From Lunularia cruciata (Eukaryota; Streptophyta; Marchantiopsida; Lunulariales; Lunulariaceae): a stretch of 64,000 nt of DNA. A model generated the notes under the pieces. That model saw only the letters and a program-made list of their open reading frames with translations, did not search any database and was not told the origin of the DNA. Where the stretch lies: contig OX419758.1 in assembly GCA_948567375.1 (NCBI GenBank), forward strand, positions 22,573,001 through 22,637,000. Direction: 5' to 3'. This document shows, one piece after another, positions 32,962 through 44,584 of the stretch (positions are counted from its first letter, which is position 1; each line of letters opens with the position of its first letter). Both the position numbers and the translations under genes were made by a program.

Positions 32962-33065
32962 CCAAAGCCAAAGCTCATGCTAGGCATTCGGAGTTTTCCC
33001 TCATTCAAGTGTCTCAATGTGAGTTTCCATTCTCTTATTTCTCTCCTTGGTTTCGGTCTTCTACA

Positions 33066-33080
33066 TTGGTATTAGAGCAG
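33066..33080 (+). other. B1 primer binding site (tRNA-iMet type)
   Basis: TTGGTATTAGAGCAGG follows the 5' LTR directly. It matches the plant initiator-tRNA-Met 3' end complement (TGGTATCAGAGC) with one change. B2b has the unmutated form (minus strand 47192-47181). Confidence 0.75.
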
Positions 33081-33336
33081 GAATGGAATGGATGGGATTA
33101 ATGGACCACCAAATCCACTTTTGCCAAACCATTAGTACTTTCATGTCCAGATATTACCAAAACATTGTTTCACACAATTCATCACCTCACGCTTTGGGCA
33201 GGATTTCCTACATATGATCACCGTGTAAGAGGAACCCTTGATACTTCCAGTTGTAACTTATGGAGAACGGTGGACGTGTTGTATCTATGTGTTAATCAAC
33301 TAGATAAATTGAGAGTAGTGGAATAGAGTAGTAGCA

Positions 33337-34240
33337 ATTGCGGCAATATCGGATGTTATCCTTGCAATGCAACAACAAATTGAGCATCTTACTCGATTGT
33401 TGGATGAACGAGACCAGCAACGACAAGAACATATAGACAGAGCGCCAGTTCGAGATGGAGAAGATCGCATTCGATTTCCGAAACCCAAGGTGTTTGAAGG
33501 CAAGAATGTTTAAGGCACAATGGAGAATTTTGTGTTTGACTGTGAACATTACTTTGAAGCCACCAATCTTCAAGACAAGCGGAAACAAATTCTCTTGGCT
33601 TCTAGCCAGTTGGATGGCATGGCAAAACTTTGGTGGCAACTCCGAGTAGAAAGAGTTGAACGACAAATTGTTACACCGATTTCGACATGGGCAGAATTCA
33701 AGGATGCAATACTTGGTCGATTCCAAACTATAAATGTCACCTGAGCTGCACGAGATAAATTGGCGGAGTTGAGGCAGATTGGCTCAGTGAGAAGCTACAT
33801 CACACAATTTCAGAATATCATCATGCAAATTCCAGATATCCAAGAAGGTGAAGTTTTGGATCGATTTGTGCGAGGATTGAAGTCACGAACCAGATTGGAG
33901 GTGACCATGCGAGAGCCACAGAATGTAGAAAAAGCCATGCAATTGGCTGAGCGTTTTGATTCCTTAGTGGTGACAACTTGGTCTCGACCTCGACCTACAC
34001 AAAACCTACCAGTACCACGAGTGGAAGAACCGGTACCAATGGAGATTGATGCTATCCAATGAAGACCACTTGGCACAGCAGATAGAGAAAGATTACGACA
34101 AAATGGAGGTTGTTTTTATTGTTGCCAAGTTGGACATCACATTGTTGAATGTCCAGTTAGGAATGGGCGACCTCGACAAGTTGCCCAGATGGAGTTTGTG
34201 GAACAGAATGATCAGGGAAACAAAGAATCCCAGTAGGAGA
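33337..34240 (+). pseudogene. gag: B1 gag, start codon lost and frames broken
   Basis: By alignment with B2b (minus-strand ATG at 46923), translation should start at 33337, but the codon there is ATT. The frame then shows a coiled start (L-T-R-L-L-D-E-R), a capsid core with M-A-K-L-W-W (about 33617-33640) and V-R-S-Y-I-T-Q-F, with a stop near 33742. A degenerate zinc-knuckle region lies at 34100-34160. Gag forms the particle. Here at least one stop, frameshifts near 33510 and 34062, and the lost ATG prevent it. Confidence 0.65.
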
Positions 34241-34262
34241 TTTCGAGCCGCCTATTAGGAGC

Positions 34263-35141
34263 TTGATTAGTTCTAATGGGAGTGAAGGCTCAACCTATGC
34301 AAGTTTGCTTCACTTGCAAGGTATGATATCTAATCGGGGTTGTAGGATTTTGGTTGATTCAGGAAGTTCAGAGAATTGCATATCTATGCAAGTAGCAAAG
34401 GAATTGGGTATTCCTATCAAGCTAGTGATTGGAAGTAGTTTGATGATGGCGGATGGTAGAAAAGGTTCTACATTCCGCACCTCACATCATGTTACCTTCA
34501 AGATTGGGAAGGAGTATTTGGAGTGTATGAGGTTTGTAGTGGCACCTCTACACTATGATATCATTCTGGGTCTACCTTGGCTTGAACGTCATAAGGTTCA
34601 ATTCGATTGGACCCGACGTCAAATTCAAGTACAACACCAAGGTAGGAATTTCCGATTAGGTTGTCTGGCACCTCTGAGTAAGACACCTAAGAATAGTCAG
34701 TCCCAAGATGGGAAGTTTGTTGAGAAGGTAACCATAGAGCAAATCTGGAAGGGAGATGAGTCCCTAGAAGGGAAGTTTGTTAATGAAGCAGCCATAGAGC
34801 AAGCTTTGGAGGAAGATAAGTCTGTATCCGTGGTGTGGATCAAGTTGATTGCACAAGAACAATATGAGGAGGGCCAGGTGCCGCATCAAGCAACGATTGA
34901 TCGGATAGTTCAGGAGTTTGCAGATGTGTTTCCGATTGATTTGCCAAAGGGATTACCCTTTGATCGAGGTATGCCCTTCAAGATTGAGTTATTGCCAGGG
35001 AGTACTCCAGTGAGTAGACAAATCTATCGGCTCTCACCAAAGGAGTTGGAGGAATTACGAACAACACTTACAGAGTTGTTGGAGAAGGATTTCATACGAC
35101 ATAGTACCTCTCCGTGGGGAGCACCGATACTATTTGTTTGA
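34263..35141 (+). pseudogene. pol: B1 protease and N-terminal RT
   Basis: A 292-codon open stretch. The aspartic protease motif V-D-S-G-S-S has its Asp at 34356-34358, with I-I-L-G-L-P-W-L about 75 residues later, the classical retropepsin pair. After a linker come the RT start motifs (L-P-K-G-L-P, then R-Q-I-Y-R-L-S-P-K-E-L) and the S-P-W-G-A-P block. The stop at 35139-35141 interrupts the polyprotein just before the K-K-D-G motif of RT. Confidence 0.75.
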
Positions 35142-36023
35142 AAGAAGGATGGAGGACTTCATTTTTGTATTGATTACTGTGGGCTCAATAAGCAAATCGT
35201 GAAGAACGCATATCCCTTGCCTCGGATTGATGACCTGCTTGATCAATTAAGTGGAGCACGCTATTTTTCCAAGCTAGATCTTCGTAGCGGCTATTGGCAA
35301 ATTCCTATTGAAGGAGAGGACGTGCAAAAGACTACCTTTCGCACAAGGTATGGACATTTTGAGTGGAGAGTTCTACCTTTCGGACTCACTAATGCTCCAA
35401 TAGTCTTCATGGATCAGATGCATCGGGTGTCGGAGGGACTATTGGATCAGTTTGTGGTAGTGTTCTTAGATGATATCTTAATATACAGTAGGATAGAGGC
35501 AGAACACAAGAATCATGTGCGAGAAGTCCTAAGACGACTACGACAGTGGAAATTTTACTGCAAGAAGTCAAAGTGTGCTTTTTGGCAGAAGAAGGTTACC
35601 TTCTTGGGTCATAAGATCTCATCAGAGGGGATCAAGATGGAAGAAGAGAAGATCAAGGCCATTACTGATTGGCCTACCCCGAAGGATGCTACCAAAGTAT
35701 GGACTACCAAGCATGAAGAAGCATTCCAGAAGTTAAAGCATATGATGTCTTCAAGACCCATTCTTCAACCATATGATCCTCAACTACCTTGTGTGGTTGA
35801 TTTTGATGCTTCTAACTTTGCAATTGGAGCTATGTTGCAACAAGAATTTCCAGATGGACTACATCCTATTGCCTTTGTGTCTCGCCAACTAAATATAGCT
35901 GAAAGAAATTACTTTGCTCGAGATCGGGAACAACTTGCAATGGTATATGCCACCAAGGTATGGAGGCATTATCTCTTGGGGAAACAAGTGATCATGCAAA
36001 TTGATCACAAACCATTGTTGTAG
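35142..36023 (+). pseudogene. pol: B1 RT and RNase H, with internal deletion
   Basis: RT palm with L-D-L-R-S-G-Y, F-G-L-T-N-A-P and the catalytic F-L-D-D at 35463-35474. At about 35698 the frame jumps from D-A-T-K directly to W-T-T-K-H-E-E-A-F. B2a retains about 105 more bases here (minus strand, about 39250-39145), with the usual N-F-Y-x-x-F segment, so B1 has lost the thumb/connection helices in frame. RNase H starts with V-D-F-D-A-S (about 35797-35816). The frame ends at a TAG (36021-36023) in place of a Gln codon. Confidence 0.75.
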
Positions 36024-37664
36024 ACCTTACACTTAGAGCACATGAAGAGTCGACATCATCGATGGGAAGAGCAAATCTAATTGTTCGACATCAAACTTGA
36101 GTACAAACCAGGTCGGTTCCATGTCATCCCTGATGCTCTATCACGATGACCTGATTTGAAGTCTCTTCCTCTCATCATGGCAGCAATTACGATGGTGTCA
36201 ATTGATCCCAAGATTCATAACAAGTTTTGGTTAGCTCTACAGCAAGATCTCTTCTTCCAAATGGTACATGGTCGGCTAACAACAGGTGACAAGGAGTATA
36301 ACACCTTCTCCTTCAAAGAAGTCCTTCTATTCCATGTGGACTGGATCTATGTTCCAGCCAAAGGTGATCTTCGACTTGTGTGCCTTCAAGAAGCCCATGA
36401 TTTACCCATTGCTGGTCACATGGGTGTGGACAAGACCTTGGGTACCCTCCAACGTCAATGGTGGTGGCCCAACATGACACGGGATGTTCGAGAATTTGTC
36501 CGATCGTGTGAGAGCTACCAACGTAACAAGGCCAGCAACCAGAAGCCGGGTGGACTCCTCCAACCGCTTGCCGTTCTATCAACTCGTTGGGAGCATGTGA
36601 GCTTGGATCTCATCATATCCTTGCCAAAGACAAAAAAAAGACACACCGCCATTGTGGTGTTTGTGGATAAGCTTAGTAAGCAAATCCACTTGGCACCAAC
36701 TTGTGATACCGTGGATGCTCCAACCTTAGCGTAAATCTACTTCGACAATGTCTTCAAGCATCATGGAATGCCATGCGTACTCATCTCCGATCGTGATCCT
36801 TGCTTTATCGGGAAGTTTTGGCAAGCACTCTTTCAGATAATCGGCACCAAGCTTGCTTTGTCCACGGCCTATCATCCTCCAACTGATGGAAAAACTGAAC
36901 GTGCAAATCATACATTGGAGGATATGTTGTGTGCCTTTGTCAATGTCCACCATACCAATTGGGATGAATGTCTTGCCGTTGCCGAATTTGCCTACAACAA
37001 TTCCAAATAGGCAAGCACCGGATTCTCTCCTTTCTTTCTCAATTTTGGCCAAGATCCGCTTATTCCAGATTCTCTTCTTGCTCCCCCTCCATCTCAGGTT
37101 CCTCATACTTCCACATTCTTGACCACTATATCCCAATCTCTCCAACAAGCCAAGTCTCACCTCCTTGTTGCTCAGAATCACCAAAAACAATATGCGGACC
37201 ACCATCGTCGAGATCTCACCTTTGAAGTTGGTGATAAAGTCATGTTATCCTCTAGTAACCTCCCTCTCCCACTTGATACCCAAGTTTGTAAACTTGCCCA
37301 TAATTGGATAGGACCCTTTGATATCACCCAAATTGTCTCTCCTATTGCTTATCGTCTTGCCTTGCCTTGTCACATGCGTATCTATCCTGTCTTTCATGTT
37401 TCCAAGTTGAAACCCTTTGTTCCTAACCCCTCTTCCTTTTCCTCTCGAGTCCAACCTCCTCCTCTACCTATCCCTATCAATGATCATGAGGAGTACGAAG
37501 TTGATCGTATCCTTGCGCGTCGCCACATTCAACGAGGCCGTCGCCAACATACGGAGTACAAGGTCCTTGGAAAGGGTATCCCCTTCATGATGCCACCTGG
37601 GAACCTCTTTCTCACCTCCACAATGCACAAACGGCCATCCAGGAATTCGAAGCTTCACTGGTGA
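36024..37664 (+). pseudogene. pol: B1 integrase and chromodomain, broken by single stops
   Basis: Open parts 36156-36734, 36768-37010 and 37119-37664. The integrase zinc site has the two His (A-G-H near 36415) and the first Cys of C-x2-C, but the second Cys reads Tyr (E-S-Y, about 36515). Catalytic acids are present: L-D-L-I near 36604, S-D-R-D near 36787 and K-T-E-R near 36891. The C-terminus ends with E-E-Y-E-V-D-R-I-L-A-R and Y-K-V-L-G-K-G (about 37488-37580), a chromodomain that binds modified histone tails and guides integration. Interrupting stops at 36732, 37008 and elsewhere sit at Gln or Arg codons. Confidence 0.75.
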
Positions 37665-37679
37665 CGAGGACATCACCAA

Positions 37680-37696
37680 CTAGCGGCGGGGGAATA
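37680..37696 (+). other. B1 polypurine tract
   Basis: AGCGGCGGGGGAATA directly abuts the 3' LTR start (37697) and is conserved at the B2a LTR (31701-31712, minus). It primes plus-strand DNA synthesis. Confidence 0.7.
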
Positions 37697-38108
37697 TGTA
37701 ACAATATGGAGTTTAGCAACGAGGTCAGTCAGGCTCACAAAGTAGCACATAAGACAAATTAGCCTAGAATATTCCAAAAGTATTTAGGAAGCTTCTTGGG
37801 AAGCTTCTCGGTTAGCTTAGCTTGCACCTTAAGTAAGTAGCTTCTAGAAGCTTCCAACTAGCTTAGCTTGTACGCCAAGTAGGTGGCTTCTAGAAGGAAG
37901 CTTCTTGAGAAGCTTCCTAGTTAACTTGGCTTGCACTCTAAGAAAGCGGCTTAAGGAAGCTTCTTCAGAAGCTTCTCAAGGGCCTTGTATGCTACCTATA
38001 AATACCAAAGCCAAAGCTCATGCTAGGCATTTGGATTTTTCCCTCATTCAAGTGTCTCAATGTGAGTTTCCATTCTCCTATTTCTCTCCTCAGTTTTGGT
38101 CTTCTACA
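37697..38108 (+). repeat. B1 3' LTR
   Basis: 412 bp, TGTAACAATATGG to CTTCTACA. Near-identical to the 5' LTR, with a shorter GAA/TTC cluster (one GAAGGAAGC unit missing near 37842-37856) and scattered single-base changes. HSE-like array at 37788-37973 and TATA box near 37996. Confidence 0.85.
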
Positions 38109-39377
38109 ATTTGTGCCCATGTTGGAGCATCCATAGTATCAAAGGTTGGTGCTAAATGGATTTGCTTACTAAGCTTATCCATAAAAATCACAAATACTAT
38201 GCGACCTTGCTTTGTCTTGGGCTTGATGAGATCCAAACTCACGTGTTCCTAACAAGCAGATGGAATGGAGAGTGGTTGAAGGAGTCCACTCGATTTCTTG
38301 TTGGCCTTGTTGCATTGGCAACTTTCACACAATCGGACAAACTCTCAAATATCTCATGTCATGTTGGGCCATTGCCATTGGTGTTGGAGAGTACCCAAGG
38401 TCTTATCCACACATATGTGACCAGGGATTGGTAAATCATAGGCTTCTTAGAGGCACACAAGTTGGAGATCACTCTTAGTTGGAATATACATCTAAGTTCA
38501 GTTCTCAAAGAATAAAAGGCCTTCCTTGAAGGAGAAGGTATCATACTTCTTGTTGCATGCTATAAGACAACCTTGTACCATTTGAAAGAAAGGATCTTGC
38601 TGTAAAGTGGCCTTAAACTCGAGTTGGACTTTGGAATCAATTAATACCATTGTAATTGCCATTGTGATGAGAAGAAGAGACTTCAAATCAGATAGTTGTG
38701 ATAGGGCATTAGGAATGATGTGGAACCAACCAAGTTTGTACTCAAGTTTGATGTTAAACAATTATAGTTGTTCCTCCCATCAATGATGTTGACTCTTCAT
38801 GTGTTCCAAGTATAATGTTTGCAACAAAGGTTTGTGATCAATTTGCATGATCACTTGTTTTCCCAAGAGATAATGCCTCCATACCTTGGTCACATATACC
38901 ATTCCTAGTTGTTCTTGATCTCAAGCAAAATAATTCCTTTTTGCTATATTTTGTTTGTGAGACACAAAGGCAATGAGATATAACCCATTTGGGAATTCCT
39001 ACTACAACACAACTACAATTGTAAACTTAGAGCATCAAAATCAACCACACAAGATAGTTGAAGGTCATATGGTTGAAGAATGGCTTTTGAAGACACCATA
39101 TGTTTTAACTTTTGGAATGCTTCTTTGTGTTTGTTGGTCCACTAAAAGCTCAAGTTCTTCCCCAAGAGATTGGTCAATGGTGCAACTACATGACCATAAT
39201 AGTGGATGAACTATTGGTAAAAATTGACCAATTTATTAAATGCATATACTTTTGTAGCATCCTTTGGAGTAGGCTAATCAATGATGGCTTTGATTTTCTC
39301 CTCTTCCATCTTGATCCCCTCCAATGAGATCTTGTTACCCAAGAAGGTATCTTCCTTCTGCCAAAAGGCACACTTCA
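38109..39377 (-). pseudogene. pol: B2a RT, RNase H and integrase N-terminal part, broken
   Basis: Minus strand: the RT end and the thumb segment (39377-39140) that B1 lacks, RNase H (about 39060-38800), then F-N-I-K-L-E-Y (38761) and integrase up to D-K-L-S-K (about 38190). The B1 target duplication ATTTG is at 38109-38113. Stops and indels are more numerous than in B1, in keeping with B2a being the older host of the insertion. Confidence 0.65.
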
Positions 39378-39802
39378 TGTAAAAGACCAAGACCGAGGAG
39401 AGAAATAGGAGAATGAAAACTCACATTGGGACACTTGAATGAGGGAAAACTACAAAGGCCTAGCATGAGCTTTGGCTTTAGTATTTATAGATAGCATACA
39501 AGGCCCTTGAGAAACTTCTCAAGAAGCTTCCTTGAGCCGTTTTCTTAGAGTGCAAGCCAAGTTAACCAGGAAGTTTCTCAAGAAGCTTCCTTTTAGAAGC
39601 TGTCTACTTGGCATGCAAGCTAAGCTAGTTAGAAGCTTCTAGAAGCTTCCTTCTAGAAGCTACCTACTTGGAGCACAAATAAACTAGTTGGGAAGCTTCC
39701 CAAGAAGCTTCCTAGATGCTTCTTGAGTATTCTAGGCTAATTTGGCTTATTCTCTACTTCATTAGCCTTACTAACTATATCGCTAAACTCCATATTGTTA
39801 CA
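39378..39802 (-). repeat. Solo LTR of family B
   Basis: A 425-bp LTR (minus-strand TGTAACAATATGG at 39802, end TTTTACA at 39378) without internal sequence. CTTCA lies on both sides (39373-39377 and 39803-39807), a 5-bp target duplication, which marks recombination between two LTRs of a former full-length insertion. It carries GAAGCTTCTAGAAGC-type repeats (39500-39720). Confidence 0.75.
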
Positions 39803-40031
39803 CTTCATAGTGTAGAGATGCCACTATAAACCTCATACACTCCAAATACTCTTTCCCCATCTTGAAAGTAACAAGATGCAAAGTACAAAATGCAAAACTC
39901 TTTCTACCATCCACCATCATCAACCTACTTCCAATTATTGGTTTGATAAGAAAATATAATTTCTTTGCTAATTACATGGATAAACAATTCTTTGAACTTC
40001 CAAAATCAACCAAAATTCTCTAACCACAATT
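39803..40031 (-). pseudogene. B2a protease fragment
   Basis: Minus-strand homology to B1 34340-34560, with the retropepsin block F-K-M-G-K-E-Y-L-E-C-M-R-F preserved. Its RT-side neighbour across the solo LTR is not contiguous in B1, so a protease-RT deletion preceded the LTR insertion. Family A (A2) starts at 40032. Confidence 0.6.
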
Positions 40032-40699
40032 TGTGAGCTGGCCTGTCTCCCACTTAAGAGGAACCTTTGATGGCTATTATGGTAGCATACCATAGAGTAT
40101 GAAGTCAAAGAACCCCAACTCCATCATACTCCTCTAAGGCTAATACTCCAAGACTCAAGACATCACTAGAGAACTCAATGAGAGAGAGATAGTTGCAAAT
40201 AAAAGGATGATGAGTACCTTTTCATTCTTAGTTTATATACTTGTGAAATAGTTACTAATTATTGGAGGAACTCAAGTTACTAGGCTTAAAGTCAAATAAA
40301 GTCAAGAAGCTAAAGGAATATCTATACTCATAAGAATATTTCCCTAAGCATGTGATCTTATCTTGACACAACTATTAAATCAAGGATTCTTTCACATAGG
40401 CTATACTTGGACTATAGAAGAATTTGAAATAAAAGGGCTTGTGGGTCCAAGAGTTTTCAACTCTTTCCTCAAAGCCAAACACCTAGAAATAATACCAAGT
40501 CAATACACTAGAATCCAAAATAGTTATGCTCATCTTTTCCACTTCCTCTAAAGTAAGGTCTCCACTATTTTAGCTATGACTAAAATTAGCTAATCATGAC
40601 TAATGTAGAACTATCCTTTATATAAATAATATCTCTCAAATACTTGTCATACCAAGCTAAATATCAAAATACCACACACATGCACAAATGGATGTTACA
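40032..40699 (-). repeat. A2 3' LTR
   Basis: Minus-strand start TGTAACATCC at 40699 and end CAGCTCACA at 40032. It contains the 13-base segment (CACATGCTTAG region, near 40345) that is present in the A1 3' LTR and missing in the A1 5' LTR, showing that the A1 difference is a deletion. Confidence 0.75.
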
Positions 40700-43600
40700 T
40701 TTACCATTGGACTAAGTTTTCACTTTGTCCTCAAACTAAAGGTCTCTCTACCTTCTATGATACATCTTCAACTTATCATGGTTAATCCTATCAAAGTGTC
40801 TTCCTCCCAACTCCTTGAGATCAAAAGTGTAATTTCTCCACACCTTCTCCACTATGAAAGGTCCAAAGTACTTAAACAAAAAGTTCTTTTGCACTCTCTT
40901 GAATCAAATGGAATCAAGCAACATTACCTAATCATCTTCTTTGAAAGGTTACACCTTCTTCTTGCCTTGCCTATTGTGATAGCTCTTGTTTTTTTTCCTT
41001 TGGGCTTGCTCCACTTGAAACATGGCAATTGCTCTTTCCTATTCCAATTACATGAGTTGATCCTTCCTTGACTTCTTTGCATCACCTCATTGTGCTTTCT
41101 TCAATCTCTTATGAATGCTTTGGAAGGTATTAAGATCAAAGTGAATTGGTAAGGTAGACTCAATACCATATACTAATTGAAATGGACAGTATTGGGTAGA
41201 AGTCTTCATGGTTGTCCTATTTCCCACAAAACTACATTAATCCTCTTGTCCCAATGATGTTTAGCCCCCTCAATTTCTACATCTTTGGCCAACATCATGC
41301 ACAAGGTCTGATTGGTTCTAACTGCCAAGCCATTGGAATTGGCTTATAGGATGTTGTTAGTCTATGTGTGATAGAGAAATGTCATAGCATGGCTGTAGTA
41401 GCATACTTATTGTAAACTCTCCTCCTCTATCAGGAACTAACTCCAAAGGGCACCCATACCTAGTGATAATGAATTCATGAAGAAATCTCTCAACTTCATC
41501 TTCATTCTTGTCCCTCAATGGTCTAGCCCCAAATAATCAATAAATAAAACAATGTACCTATTGTTCCTTGGGGTTCTATTGAGAGGACCTACAAACTCAA
41601 TTCTCCACTTCTCAAAAGGTCCTAGCAATTGATATAAGAGGTGGAGAGGAGGTAGAGTTTCTAGCAAAAGCTTGACAAACATGATAGTGCTCAAGATAAT
41701 CCTTGAAAATCCCTCTCCAATGGGAACTTGCATCTAGAATCTTGAAAGAAATCACCTTTCTTGCAAAGTGTCCTCCACACACTAAACTTTCATGAAACTC
41801 CTTTATGAGTTAGGTAGACTCTCCCTTACTCATTGCTCTTTGAAGTAGACCATCTGCTCCTTGGTGAAAAAGAATATCCTCCACCATTGTGTAAGGTCTA
41901 GATCTTGCTACAAGGGCCTTCATCTCCCTAGCATGCAACTCTTTTGGATAGTTACCTCTTGTCAAAAAATCCACAATCTCCTTGTACTCCATTGGAACCT
42001 CATGAGTGATTGAGATTTTCATGAGCTTCTCGTCCAAGAAGGAATTATCCACTAGCTCATCTCCATCATGATCATAGGCCCTAGGTAACAAATAAACATT
42101 TATATGTTTCTTTCCTCAATGGTGTTGTCATACTCAGATAAGAGTATCATCCACCTTGTTAGCCTCCCTTCCACATTAGGCTTGTTAAAGATGTACTTCA
42201 AAGCCTTGTGATCCTTGACCATGGTGACTTTCCCTTCAATCAAGTAGTGTCTAAACTTCTTGAGACCAAAGATCATTGTCAACCCTTCTTTCTCCATGAA
42301 AAAGTAGTTCTTTTTTGCTGAAACCATCTGCCTACTAGCATAAGCTATTGGATGATCATGCCCATCTTGGTCTAATTGACTAAGAGCACATACTATAGCT
42401 ACATTAGAAGCATCAGTGTAGAGGATGAAAAGCTCACTCCAATCAGGTTCAACAAGAATTAGAGTTACAACAAGGGATTGCTTGAGTTCCTCAAAAGCTT
42501 TGAGAGCCTCCTTGTCTTCCAAAATCACCATGTAATCTACACTCTTCTTCATGTAAATGGTCAATGCATAAGCCTTGTTGGAAAATGCAAAGATGAACCT
42601 CTTATAGTACCCAACCATCCCCAAGAATTGGTGTACTTTGTCAAGTTTGAAAAGAATGGAAGGTCTAAGATTTCCTCACCTTCTCAAGATCAATTGCTAT
42701 TTCATCCTTGGAGAGGATGTGCCCTAAAAGTAGACCTTCTTTACATCCAAAAATGCACTTCTTTGGGTTGAGTGATGCATTTGCTTCATCCCAGCATTGC
42801 AAGACCTTAATAAGGTGCTCAAAGTGCTCCTCCTTGCTCCCATAGACACAAAAGTCATCAATGAAATCTCTCACAAATTTCCCAATGAAAGGTTTAGACA
42901 CTTTTTTCATGAACCATTAGAATGTGGCTGGAGCATTGCAAAGACCAACAAGTGTGACGTTGAAAGCATAAGTTCCCCAAGGTGTGGTGAATGTGGTGAG
43001 TTGTTGATGCTCTGGTGCAATCTTGATTTGGTTATATCCATTATAACCATCTCCAAAATTATACCTCTCATGACCTACAACCTCCTCCAAGTTCTAATCA
43101 ATGAATGGCAATAGGTAGTAGTCCTTCTTAGTAACAACGTTGAGCTTCTTGTAATCCACACATACCCAAAACTTGCCATTCTTTTTCTTCACAATCACAA
43201 TTGGAAAGATGCATTCTGAATTCTCCACCTCAAAGATAAATCCTACCTCCTTGAGCTTATCACTCTCCTCCTTCACAACCAAAGCTACTGACGGGCTAAT
43301 GGGATGTTGCTTTTGGTGGATTGGTCTTGCATGTGATTCCACCTCTATCTTGTGCTCCTCCAAAGTGCTTCTTCCTTTAGATCCTTGTAATTGGAAGGAA
43401 ACACATAGATGAACTTGTGGAAAACCTCCTCAAATCTTATCTTCTCCTCCTTGGTAACATTTGGACCATACTTGAGAGTAGATAACCTCCTTTGTATCTC
43501 CTTAAGTGTCAATGGTGATTTATATTGGTCCTTAAAAATCTCTGGCTTAGGTGCAAAATCCATAGCACACAAAGGGTACATATCTAAATCATATTTAGAT

Positions 43601-44580
43601 TAATCCTCCTTTCTGGAAGTCTACTCTTCCATGCTTGTGTCCACACCTGAATCTCCTTCTTTTGAATCTGATTCCCAATAATCAAAAGATGGTGTATCTA
43701 AATGTGAAAGTGTTAGTGGTGTTAGTCAGAAGAACCATGACTTTATGGTTTGATGGTCCAATCCTCAAGTACCCTTTGTGCCATTGATCAATTGTGCGTG
43801 TTGCTCTCAACCATGGCCTCCCAAGAAGTAAGTCATAGCTTGAATCCTTCAAGACTTGGAAAGTCATGAGATTTTGAACTCCCATAACTGAAATTACCAT
43901 CTTATCCATCATCCCTATTGGTCAAACTTGTTGCTTGTTTGCCATGCTCACCATAAATTTTGAAGGTCTAGAGGGTATCATACCTAACTTCTTCATCAAC
44001 CTTTCTAATATGGTATTCATTACTAATCCTCTATCAACAAATGCATCCTTGATGTTGTGACCATTCACTCTCATATCAATCTTGGAAGCATATTCACAAG
44101 CCTCCCATGATGCAGGTTTTGCATCTACTACCACCATTGATATTAGAGCTTTTACCTTCTTCTTCCTCTTACTCCTTGTAGAACTCAAACCACCTCTAAG
44201 CTCCTTTCTCAAGGTAGGGTTTAAAGCAATCAATTGGCCCATTGTGATGTTAGCCTTGTGATTACCAACATCTTCCAACACATTGTAGTTCCATTGTTGC
44301 TTGGAGATCAAGAAGTCCTCCATCCTCAACTTCTTTCTTGGAGATTTATTGTTGATGGTGTTGAGGTGCAGGTGCTCCTAGAGACATAAGAGTATCCTTG
44401 CTAGGAGTAAATCTTTGAGAATAGTGTACATCCTTTGCAAAATGAGCTCTCTTCTTCTCTTGTGCCAAAATTTCCAAATTGAGACCCTTGGAGTTTGAGC
44501 ACTCTCCATTTTCAACCACATCTATGGATGTTATCTCCTTATCTTTGTTTGGATTAGGAGTCACTTGGATTTGCACTATT
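40700..44580 (-). pseudogene. pol: A2 gag-pol remnant
   Basis: Open pieces on the minus strand: gag/protease (44329-43922, 43912-43682), RT N-terminus (43581-43345, 43363-43094), RT palm with F-I-D-D (42910-42665), RNase H with Y-T-D-A-S (42624-42100) and integrase (42091-41515). All align with the A1 polyprotein at high similarity, but with frequent stops and frameshifts. The protease active site reads V-D-R-G where A1 has V-D-G-G. Confidence 0.75.
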
Positions 44581-44584
44581 GATC

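Larger units (their letters stand above)
32640..33065 (+). repeat. B1 5' LTR
   Basis: 426 bp, starting TGTAACAATATGG and ending CTTCTACA. Contains an array of GAAGCTTC/TTCTAGAA units (32715-32932) followed by a TATA box, CTATAAATA, near 32953-32961. The paired 3' LTR is 412 bp and very similar, with a small deletion in the repeat array, so the insertion is fairly recent. Confidence 0.85.
32640..38108 (+). mobile_element. B1: full-length Ty3/gypsy chromovirus, 5469 bp, with 5-bp target duplication
   Basis: LTRs at 32640-33065 and 37697-38108, flanked by ATTTG on both sides (32635-32639 and 38109-38113). The order is PBS, gag, protease, RT, RNase H, integrase, chromodomain, polypurine tract. 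B1 is structurally complete but carries several stops, has lost the gag start codon and has an in-frame RT deletion, so it is non-autonomous in this state. It is inserted in the integrase region of the opposite-strand relative B2a, so the family is present in inverted orientation within a few kb. Confidence 0.85.
31252..40031 (-). mobile_element. B2a: minus-strand Ty3/gypsy chromovirus, host to B1 and a solo LTR
   Basis: Read on the minus strand from high to low coordinates: protease remnant (40031-39803), RT to integrase (39377-38109), integrase C-terminus and chromodomain (32639-31701), 3' LTR (31700-31252). It is interrupted by the complete B1 (32640-38108) and by a solo LTR (39378-39802). 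Its 5' part (gag, 5' LTR) is missing, apparently lost in the deletion that also cut A2 and B2b. A polypurine tract precedes the LTR start at 31700. Confidence 0.7.
40032..44580 (-). mobile_element. A2: truncated, decayed copy of the A1 family
   Basis: The minus-strand 3' LTR is 40032-40699 and the body runs to about 44576, where homology to A1 stops at the A1 equivalent of 58998 (within gag after the zinc knuckle). The 5' LTR, leader and most of gag are gone, and B2b RT sequence follows directly. A2 shows what the family looks like after long decay and serves as an outgroup for A1. Confidence 0.75.
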
